Part shown: positions 1-4,859 of the stretch, one piece after another
Layout: each line of letters begins with the position of its first letter
How positions within the stretch are numbered: position 1 is the stretch's first letter
Assembly: GCA_905207385.1 (NCBI GenBank)
Contig: CAJLLH010000097.1
Span: 1 to 5,295 of the forward strand
Direction: 5' to 3'
Source of the DNA: an uncultured Eubacteriales bacterium
GTDB taxonomy: Bacteria; Bacillota; Clostridia; Christensenellales; Borkfalkiaceae
Length of the DNA stretch: 5,295 nt
Program-made: the position numbers and the translations under genes
The notes under the pieces: generated by a model
Told to the model about the DNA's origin: nothing
The model's database searches: none
Seen by the model: the letters and a program-made list of their open reading frames with translations, nothing else

Positions 1-3
1 TGG

Positions 4-130
4 CTGACTTTGCGTGGCGGCTGCTTTTGCGCGGCACTGGCTTTGCGCGGCGTCTGGCTTTGCACGACGTCTGGCTTTGCACGACGGCTGACTTTGCGCG
101 GCGTCTGACTTTGCGCGACGGCTGACTTTA
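4..130. repeat. 17-bp tandem repeat array (about 7.5 units, probably continuing left of the window)
   Basis: Head-to-tail units of 17 bp start at 4, 21 (a 16-bp unit), 37, 54, 71, 88 and 105, with a partial unit at 122-130. The consensus is close to CTGRCTTTGCRCGRCGK; units differ mainly at the fourth base (A/G), the CGCGG versus CACGA choice, and the last base (T/G). The unit length is not a multiple of three and no long frame crosses the array, so it is probably non-coding. The array is GC-rich inside an AT-rich spacer, and it begins within three bases of the window edge, so its real length cannot be seen. It has no CRISPR character because there are no unique spacers. The array is seen directly; any role (protein binding, slippage-prone minisatellite) is unknown. 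Confidence 0.9.
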
Positions 131-680
131 ACTTTATGCATACAGGTCGCCTTTTTACTATGTTTGCCTGGCTTTATAGGTAGCTCAAAGCTTTTTATCG
201 GTTGATTTTAAATATCAATGCGAAAAGAAGGTGGCGTGCAAAATTTATTTCTGCACAGTTTAAGCAACTGTATAAGATATTTCAATGCGATGGAGTGGGG
301 GAGTACTTGCTTTTTTATTATGCGTAATTTTTTCGTGCATGCGAAATCGCAAGCGTTAAAAAGAAAACAGTTTAAACTTACCTGCTAAGATTTTGCTGTT
401 TCTTGAAAGCAGACTTTGCTTTTGATATTTGCTTAATTTTGGCTTAGCGGTTTATTGTTAAAGTCTTCAATTTAATTTTATCTTTTTAATTTTAGCTTTA
501 TGGAAACTTAAGCGCCGTAAGTTTACATTCTAGGGGATAGTAGTTGCCGCAAAACTTAACATATAAAGCCGTCATAAACACTGCAAACCTTAAATTCTTT
601 AAAACATAAACTCTGCAAAGCTTAGTATCGGCAAAGTCTGAATCTTGCAAAAGTAAGGTCGTTTAAAAATAATAAAAGGC
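131..680. other. AT-rich intergenic stretch without a convincing gene
   Basis: About 550 bp of AT-rich DNA between the repeat array and the terminator of the membrane-protein gene. No frame here has both a ribosome binding site and protein-like composition. The longest small frame, 218-388 on the plus strand, has no Shine-Dalgarno sequence. Short words containing TTTGC, or its complement GCAAA, recur throughout. An exact 10-mer CAGACTTTGC lies at 410-419 and its reverse complement at 631-640. A small hairpin, ACAGTT-TAAGC-AACTGT, is also present near 260. I recognise no tRNA, tmRNA, SRP RNA, RNase P RNA or riboswitch signature. It may be decayed sequence or an extension of the neighbouring repeat region. 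Confidence 0.6.
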
Positions 681-708
681 AAAATAAAAGCCCCGCCAAA
701 GCGGGGCT
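681..708 (-). terminator. Intrinsic terminator of the minus-strand membrane-protein gene
   Basis: Bases 689-696 (AGCCCCGC) and 701-708 (GCGGGGCT) form a perfect 8-bp stem around a 4-base loop. On the minus strand the stem is followed at once by TTTATTTT (688 down to 681). It begins 12 bp past the stop codon of the gene ending at 721, which is the expected place. On the plus strand the stem is followed only by CTATTTTATATTTT, so termination in that direction would be weaker. Confidence 0.92.
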
Positions 709-720
709 CTATTTTATATT

Positions 721-2211
721 TTAATTGAGGAGGTTAAGTTCTTCATAAATCTTGTTCATAAGACCGTCGGAAAGAAGCGAACGGAATTTGCCGAGATAAA
801 TGAATATCGAAGAGAAGAATTCCTTGTTGTCGCCGCCTATTACATAGTCGGGAATGTTGGCGTAGGAGCCATTGATTTTTTCAAGGAAAAGCTTTGCAAA
901 TTCAATCTTTTCGCTGTCAGTAAGTCTGGATATGAACGAATCTGTAGGTCCGCGATAAACTTCCTTAGCGGTGTATACTATTTCGCCGGTAGTATGAGAT
1001 GCGGGAGCGTGTGCTGCAGGCGCAGGAGCGGGTGCAGGCGCTGCGTATACGGGCTGAAGGTATACAGGCTGTACTGCGGGCTGTGCAGGCTGTGCCGCAT
1101 ATGCGGGAGCAGGTGCTGCGGGAGCAGTAGTATCGTCGAAGTACGTTGAGGGAACGGTTGCGTTGGTTTCAGTTTTAAGAGCGGGCTGATATGCAGCGCA
1201 CCTTATTGCAGAAATTATAAGCTGGATAACAGCTATTCCAAGCAGAACGTACATTAAAAGTGCGGGTCTTACGCCCTCTGCTTTTACTACAAAAATCATT
1301 ACAACGGCAAGTATAATGAACAGCGCTTCGATAACGTATCTTACAACGTCAACAACAAGCGTACCCTTCTTGGTGGTTGCGCCGATTGCCATTATATCGA
1401 GAGCGAAGTTTATTATAGCCATAAGTGCCGCGCATGCAACGGAAACGAATGCAATCTTTGCTAAAATTTCGGTGCTTGCAAAAACAAGTTCGGTTGCGTC
1501 GATGCCGCCAGTAAGAAGCAGGGTCATAAGGCTTATGCCATCCATCTGCGAGCCGAGGAAGGTTATCCAGAGCTTGCCGTCGAGCACATACTGGGTTTCA
1601 AGACTGAAGAGGGTGGGGATGGCAAACAGGCAAAGCACGCCTGCTGCGCCGAGTACAGCCATTACGAGCTTCATGAAACCCGAACCCTTCTTGTATGCGA
1701 GGGACTGAATTATGAGCATGAGAAGCGTACCGCCGAATGCGATGCCTATAACGCCGTAATCCCAGTTGAATTCTGCGTTTGCGCTGGCGCTTACCGTGGT
1801 AAGGTAAAGCATTATTTCGATAATGGTGTAAACGAAAAGAACAACGCAAGCTGCAACTTCGATTACGTAAGCGCAAGCGTTAGCGGTTTTCTTGTTTGAT
1901 TTTGCTGCGAGAACGGGGATAAGCATAACAACGCCGATCGCCGTAATCAGTGCGTAAGCGGTAATAGCTACAGCGGCAAAGTCAACGGTGGTTTTTGTAC
2001 CCGTGAAGATGATGGGATACGTACGCGAGAACGCGTCGCCCAGCGTGTTGCCGTCAATGCCGAACGTGGTGCAGAACGCGTCGGGAAGTGCCATGAAGAG
2101 CAATTCCTTTCCGTTGAAAATGGGAAGGAAGAACCCGAGAAGCAGGCAGATGAGCGCTATGCAGTACGTTACTACAGATAAATACTTTTTGCTTTCTTTG
2201 TTCGTACTCAT
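721..2211 (-). CDS. Polytopic membrane protein with Ala/Pro-rich linker and small C-terminal cytosolic domain, function unknown
   Basis: A 496-residue protein; I recognise no named function. About eight hydrophobic helices can be seen at roughly 11-31, 77-101, 112-136, 150-171, 180-203, 250-277, 287-309 and 314-336. An Ala/Pro/Gln linker follows (about 361-405, including two QPVY words). A charged C-terminal domain (about 420-494) contains FISRLTDSEKIEF, DYVIGGDNKEFF and IFIYLGKFR. From memory, this tail resembles one shared by uncharacterised Clostridia proteins, but I cannot name the family. The two four-helix halves look like an internal duplication. The start ATG at 2211 has CGGAGA (2223-2218) six bases upstream. 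The gene stands alone, with its own promoter at 2363-2391 and terminator at 681-708. Lys-rich loops (102-111, 172-179, 278-286) and the positive-inside rule suggest the N-terminus, linker and tail are cytoplasmic. It could be a scaffold or sensor rather than a transporter. Coding confidence is high and functional confidence is low. Confidence 0.93.
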   Translation of the reverse strand: MSTNKESKKYLSVVTYCIALICLLLGFFLPIFNGKELLFMALPDAFCTTFGIDGNTLGDAFSRTYPIIFTGTKTTVDFAAVAITAYALITAIGVVMLIPVLAAKSNKKTANACAYVIEVAACVVLFVYTIIEIMLYLTTVSASANAEFNWDYGVIGIAFGGTLLMLIIQSLAYKKGSGFMKLVMAVLGAAGVLCLFAIPTLFSLETQYVLDGKLWITFLGSQMDGISLMTLLLTGGIDATELVFASTEILAKIAFVSVACAALMAIINFALDIMAIGATTKKGTLVVDVVRYVIEALFIILAVVMIFVVKAEGVRPALLMYVLLGIAVIQLIISAIRCAAYQPALKTETNATVPSTYFDDTTAPAAPAPAYAAQPAQPAVQPVYLQPVYAAPAPAPAPAAHAPASHTTGEIVYTAKEVYRGPTDSFISRLTDSEKIEFAKLFLEKINGSYANIPDYVIGGDNKEFFSSIFIYLGKFRSLLSDGLMNKIYEELNLLN

Positions 2212-2253
2212 AATTAATCTCCGTCAGTAGTATTTTTGAGTCCTGAAATTTAA

Positions 2254-2266
2254 TTTTTTTTTTTTT
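2254..2266 (-). repeat. A13 homopolymer tract in the leader of the membrane-protein gene
   Basis: Thirteen consecutive T on the plus strand, read as A13 in the minus-strand transcript, lie between the leader hairpin (2278-2310) and the ribosome binding site (2223-2218). A second run, T8, lies at 2323-2330. A tract this long is prone to slippage, and in an untranslated leader it would change leader length rather than reading frame. It could equally be an unstructured A-rich stretch that helps ribosome loading. The tract is seen; a role is inference. Confidence 0.8.
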
Positions 2267-2277
2267 CGGGAATTGGT

Positions 2278-2310
2278 CTGTTGCCCCGCTTCGACTTCGC
2301 GGGGAGACAG
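2278..2310 (-). promoter_or_regulatory. GC-rich hairpin in the 5' leader of the membrane-protein gene
   Basis: CCCCGC (2284-2289) pairs with GCGGGG (2299-2304) around a 9-base loop. After a 2x2 internal loop the stem continues with CTGT (2278-2281) pairing ACAG (2307-2310). It lies in the predicted leader of the minus-strand gene, between the promoter at 2363-2391 and the A13 tract. On the minus strand it is followed by A-rich sequence, so it is not a terminator there. On the plus strand a T8 run begins 12 bases past the stem, too far for a standard terminator. It may stabilise the mRNA or act as a regulatory structure; I recognise no known riboswitch. Confidence 0.55.
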
Positions 2311-2362
2311 GCGGCGCGGAAGTTTTTTTTCAAGGCTTTATCCGCCCCGTTGTCTATAATAT

Positions 2363-2391
2363 ATTCTAATACAAAAACGGTATTATGTCAA
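2363..2391 (-). promoter_or_regulatory. Sigma-A-type promoter of the membrane-protein gene
   Basis: On the minus strand a perfect -35 box TTGACA (2391-2386) is followed by a 17-base spacer and the -10 box TAGAAT (2368-2363), which matches TATAAT at five of six bases. Transcription would start near 2356, giving a leader of about 145 nt before the ATG at 2211. It is the best promoter in the window, which suggests the membrane protein is well expressed. Confidence 0.85.
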
Positions 2392-2459
2392 GGGCAAAAA
2401 CGATATTAAAAAGCAAAAAATTGAACGTTTTTTTCAGGTGTTGAAAAAGCTGTCCAAAA

Positions 2460-2487
2460 TTCTGCCGTTGTCCCGCGAGCGGCAGAA
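2460..2487. promoter_or_regulatory. Perfect 8-bp inverted repeat between the divergent promoters (possible operator)
   Basis: TTCTGCCG (2460-2467) and CGGCAGAA (2480-2487) are exact reverse complements around a 12-base centre. The element is about 70 bp upstream of the minus-strand -35 box and about 160 bp upstream of the plus-strand one, so a bound protein could affect either. The neighbouring helix-turn-helix protein is a natural candidate ligand, but that is inference. Read on the minus strand, the repeat is followed by only four T, so a weak terminator is the less likely alternative. Confidence 0.4.
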
Positions 2488-2648
2488 CGCCGGCTTCGCA
2501 GAATATTTTATTTGCGTTAATTTTCATTTTATGAATAAATTATGCGCTGTGAGGCAGATAAATTTATATGCCGCGGCGTAAATTTTGAAATAAAACAAAA
2601 AGTTCACCGCGTTTTCAACACATTTTCGCGCATATTTCGCCCTGCGTG

Positions 2649-2677
2649 TTGCCTGAACGACAATATCGTAGTATAAT
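2649..2677 (+). promoter_or_regulatory. Sigma-A-type promoter of the regulator-protease operon
   Basis: The -35 box TTGCCT (2649-2654, four of six matches) is followed by a 17-base spacer and a perfect -10 box TATAAT (2672-2677). The start point would be near 2684, leaving a very short leader of about 15 nt that is almost entirely the ribosome binding site AGGAGGTG (2686-2693). The weak -35 box leaves room for activation by a regulator. Confidence 0.78.
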
Positions 2678-2698
2678 TGTTTAAAAGGAGGTGCAAAG

Positions 2699-3118
2699 AT
2701 GGAAAACGAAAATCGCAACGAGAGAGCAAATCTTCAGCGCGAACATTCGGAAATCAGCCTTGCTCTGATAGAAGCCGCCGCCTGCATCAGCGAAAAGCAG
2801 GTGGAGAAGGTTGCCGCATTCTGCGACCTTAAGGGGCTTAAAAAGGTTTTCGGCGACGCCGAACTCATGCGCACCGCGGAGTGCTTCATAGAATGCAGTT
2901 TAAACATATCCGCCGCCGCGCGCGAACTTTATATGCACAGAAACACGATGATGTACCGTCTGGACAAAATCAAAAGGTCTACGGGACTTGACATCCGTTC
3001 CTTTGCCGATGCGGTTGCGTTCAGGTTGCTTTACGCCGTTTATGCCCGCGGCCACAATCAGGGCGGGTTACATACGGCAAACGTCCGCACGGCTGACTTG
3101 CACTCGGGTGATAAATGA
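2699..3118 (+). CDS. Small stand-alone PucR/CdaR-type helix-turn-helix protein
   Basis: A 139-residue protein and probable DNA-binding regulator in the cytoplasm. Residues about 53-112 match the C-terminal HTH domain of PucR/CdaR-family regulators. They include ISAAARELYMHRNTMMYRLD, where the family typically has an N-x-S-x-x-A-R-x-L-x-x-H-R-N-T-x-x-Y-R-L pattern, followed by KIKRSTGLDI. Members of this family normally carry a large sensory or GGDEF-like region in front of this domain. Here there are only about 52 charged, helical residues and a short polar tail (117-139), so no ligand-binding domain is visible. The start is supported by AGGAGG seven bases before the ATG. The gene is first in an operon and its stop overlaps the protease start in ATGA, which implies coupled translation. 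The fold is confident; the target and signal are unknown. Autoregulation through the upstream spacer is a reasonable inference. Confidence 0.9.
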   Translation: MENENRNERANLQREHSEISLALIEAAACISEKQVEKVAAFCDLKGLKKVFGDAELMRTAECFIECSLNISAAARELYMHRNTMMYRLDKIKRSTGLDIRSFADAVAFRLLYAVYARGHNQGGLHTANVRTADLHSGDK

Positions 3119-4455
3119 AAATTTCAAAAACTAAAAAGGCTTTGCTTATAACAGCGTCGGTAATAGGCGCGGCGGCTATTCTCGTGCTTGCGTTCTTCGC
3201 AGGGTTCTGGACGAAGGGCGCGCTCAGCAATTCGTCCTTCGACTGGGCGATGAAAATAATTAATGAGTATTATTATAAGGAAATAGACGCCGACAACGCC
3301 GAAGAGGTAGCTCTCGACGCGGTAGTTGCGCAATATCTGGACATCTATTCCGAATATTACACGGCGGAAGAGTATGCCGCCCAGCAGAGCGCGAATTCCG
3401 GTTTCAAGAGCGGTTTTGGTCTTAGCTGTTCGTATATACCAGGCATGGGTCTTACCGTTATGTCGGTAGTAGGCAATTCCCCGGTATTTGCTTCGGGGCT
3501 GCGCGCGGGCGACGTCATTCTTTCCGGCACCGTCGACGGTGTTACTTCGCAATTCAATTCCCTTAGCGACTTCAACGAGTTTGTTTCAGGTCTTGGCGAA
3601 AACGCTACGGTTACTTTCAATACCTCTGAAAATAGTTTTACCGTTACAAAGGATACCTATTCCACAAGTTACGTTCTTTTTGCCACTAACGATAATGCCT
3701 GGACTTTTACCGGCGATTCTGCCCTTGAAATGACGGAAAGCAGTTCGGATAAAATAGAGTATCTGCACGACGATACCGGCTACATCAGCCTTTCGCAGTT
3801 TTACGGCAACGCGCCCGCCCAGTTCCGCGCGGCGGTTGAAAAATTCAACGAAGAAGGCTGCACCAAGCTCATAATCGATTTGCGCAGCGACGGAGGCGGA
3901 CTGGTATCGGTAATGCAGCAGATTGCGGCTTGCTTCGAGCCGTGCAAAGACGGTTTGCCCGCAATGACTGCCAAATACCGCAGCGGAGCGGAGGAGGTGT
4001 ACGACATCAAAGCCGCATCTTCCCAGCCCGTAATAAGTGAGGATACCGAAGTTTACATTCTGGCAAATTCAGGCTCGGCGAGCGCTTCCGAAGCGCTTAT
4101 AGGTTGCCTTATAAGCTATGGCGTAACCGATTACGACAATATATACATTTCTGAGTATTCCGAAAGTTATCTTTCCGCAGTCGGGCTGACCGCAGAGGAA
4201 GCCAAAAGCGGCAGGACGTACGGAAAGGGCATAATGCAGTCAACTTTTGTGAATTACTTAACGGGCGAAGCCCTTAAACTTACCACGGCTCAGATTTACT
4301 GGCCCAACGGCGAAACTATCCACGGCACGGGTCTTACCTCTGCCGAAGGCGCAGAAAACAGATGCAACGCCGTTAAAGCGCCTTTGCCTTTATGCGGAGA
4401 CGGCGAGGAACTTGCCGCCGCGGTAAGCGCAATTTATGCCTCCGCGCAGCAATAA
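3115..4455 (+). CDS. Membrane-anchored S41 family (CtpA-like) PDZ serine protease
   Basis: A 446-residue carboxy-terminal processing protease. Residues 9-31 form one N-terminal membrane anchor, placing the rest outside the membrane. An N-terminal helical segment (about 42-90) contains the family-like YLDIYSEYYTAEEY. A PDZ domain (about 96-180) includes GLTVMSVVGNSPVFASGLRAG. The S41 core (about 215-415) contains LIIDLRSDGGG (252-262) and ILANSGSASASE (315-326). The catalytic triad appears intact: Ser323 (middle Ser of SASASE), Lys371 and Gln375 in YGKGIMQ, with the usual Lys+4 spacing to Gln. The downstream YWPNGETIHGTGL also fits. Ser323 and Lys371 are 48 residues apart; the E. coli Prc and B. 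subtilis CtpB sites, as I recall them, are 25 apart, so there is an insertion of about 23 residues. The ATG overlaps the regulator's stop (ATGA) and has only a weak GGGTGA upstream, which suggests translational coupling. Such proteases trim or degrade extracytoplasmic proteins; the substrate here is unknown. Confidence 0.95.
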   Translation: MKISKTKKALLITASVIGAAAILVLAFFAGFWTKGALSNSSFDWAMKIINEYYYKEIDADNAEEVALDAVVAQYLDIYSEYYTAEEYAAQQSANSGFKSGFGLSCSYIPGMGLTVMSVVGNSPVFASGLRAGDVILSGTVDGVTSQFNSLSDFNEFVSGLGENATVTFNTSENSFTVTKDTYSTSYVLFATNDNAWTFTGDSALEMTESSSDKIEYLHDDTGYISLSQFYGNAPAQFRAAVEKFNEEGCTKLIIDLRSDGGGLVSVMQQIAACFEPCKDGLPAMTAKYRSGAEEVYDIKAASSQPVISEDTEVYILANSGSASASEALIGCLISYGVTDYDNIYISEYSESYLSAVGLTAEEAKSGRTYGKGIMQSTFVNYLTGEALKLTTAQIYWPNGETIHGTGLTSAEGAENRCNAVKAPLPLCGDGEELAAAVSAIYASAQQ

Positions 4456-4520
4456 AAAAATGTCGGTATTTGCGGCATATGTGCGCACCTTTTATATTTA
4501 AACCTGTTCAAAAGCATAAT

Positions 4521-4557
4521 AAGACAGACCTGCAAAATCTGCAGGTCTGTCTTTTTT
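4521..4557 (+). terminator. Strong intrinsic terminator of the regulator-protease operon
   Basis: AAGACAGACCTGCA (4521-4534) and TGCAGGTCTGTCTT (4540-4553) form a perfect 14-bp stem around the 5-base loop AAATC, with a run of six T at 4552-4557. It lies 66 bp past the protease stop codon. Read on the minus strand the stem is followed by ATTATGCTTTTG, a poorer U-tract. It may therefore also stop the convergent min transcript, about 90 bp beyond the minE stop codon, with lower efficiency. Confidence 0.92.
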
Positions 4558-4646
4558 ATCGGGTGGGGTTGTGAACCTTATTATGTCAAAAATATTGTCG
4601 CTTTCAGGCTTTTTTTCGCACTTTAAGTTTTAAAGACGCAGACTGA

Positions 4647-4859
4647 TTATTGCGGACTCCATATTTTTTTTATTCTGCGCGCACGGAAAAGAATGCATAC
4701 AGAAAATCCGTTTTCAGTGCGCGTTATGTCCGCCTCGGCTTCGCCGTCCGTTTCAAAATACTCTTCTGCCACGCGCATTATGTCGCGCTTTAAAAGCCCG
4801 CGCTCCGTCTCTGTCATTATTTCTCGCTCAAGCACGGCTGTGCTTTTTCTCGTCCTCAT
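4647..4859 (-). CDS. minE: Short, divergent MinE (cell division topological specificity factor)
   Basis: A 70-residue protein. MinE stimulates the MinD ATPase and drives its release from the membrane, so that division is blocked at the poles and allowed at mid-cell. Residues 22-38 (LLKRDIMRVAEEYFETD) align with the start of the MinE topological domain, E. coli LRKDILEVICKYVQID. The following EADITRTENGFSVCILFRAR fits the dimerising beta strands. RKSTAVLEREI (4-14) resembles the anti-MinCD segment RKKNTANIAKERL. The usual hydrophobic N-terminal membrane-targeting stretch (MALLDFFL in E. coli) is absent, and the linker between the two parts is about ten residues shorter. Position directly behind a MinD-like gene, with an ATGA overlap, strongly supports the call. 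The ATG at 4859 keeps the RKS segment; the next Met (residue 15) would remove it. Confidence 0.75.
   Translation of the reverse strand: MRTRKSTAVLEREIMTETERGLLKRDIMRVAEEYFETDGEAEADITRTENGFSVCILFRARRIKKIWSPQ

Larger units (their letters stand above)
2212..2698. other. Divergent intergenic region carrying both promoters
   Basis: These 487 bp separate the minus-strand membrane gene from the plus-strand regulator-protease operon. They hold the 5' leader and promoter of the membrane gene (2212-2391), a perfect inverted repeat (2460-2487), and the promoter and ribosome binding site of the operon (2649-2693). Bases 2392-2459 and 2488-2648 are AT-rich with no further element I can support. No protein-like frame is present; the minus-strand frame at 2524-2718 overlaps the operon promoter and start, lacks a ribosome binding site and looks fortuitous. 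Confidence 0.75.

Noticed and set aside
4..130. CRISPR array
   Set aside because: Units are contiguous 17-mers with no unique spacers between them, and there are no cas genes.
218..388. Plus-strand small frame of 56 codons in the AT-rich spacer
   Set aside because: No Shine-Dalgarno sequence or promoter in front of it, and the translation has no recognisable features. A frame of this size can arise by chance.
1316..1876. Frames opposite or out of phase within the membrane-protein gene
   Set aside because: They lie wholly inside a well supported coding gene. Their translations are Arg/Ser-rich or low-complexity shadows without ribosome binding sites.
2278..2330. Plus-strand intrinsic terminator from the GC-rich hairpin and T8 run
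   Set aside because: Twelve bases separate the stem from the T run and no plus-strand gene lies upstream for it to terminate.
2355..2360. Plus-strand TATAAT as a further promoter
   Set aside because: No acceptable -35 box 16-18 bases upstream. The sequence lies just downstream of the better minus-strand promoter on the other strand.
2524..2718. Minus-strand 64-codon frame across the operon promoter
   Set aside because: It overlaps the promoter, ribosome binding site and start of the regulator, lacks its own ribosome binding site, and has an unremarkable translation.
4584..4589. Minus-strand TTGACA-like sequence downstream of minE as a promoter
   Set aside because: No -10 box at suitable spacing and no gene downstream on that strand before the terminator hairpin.
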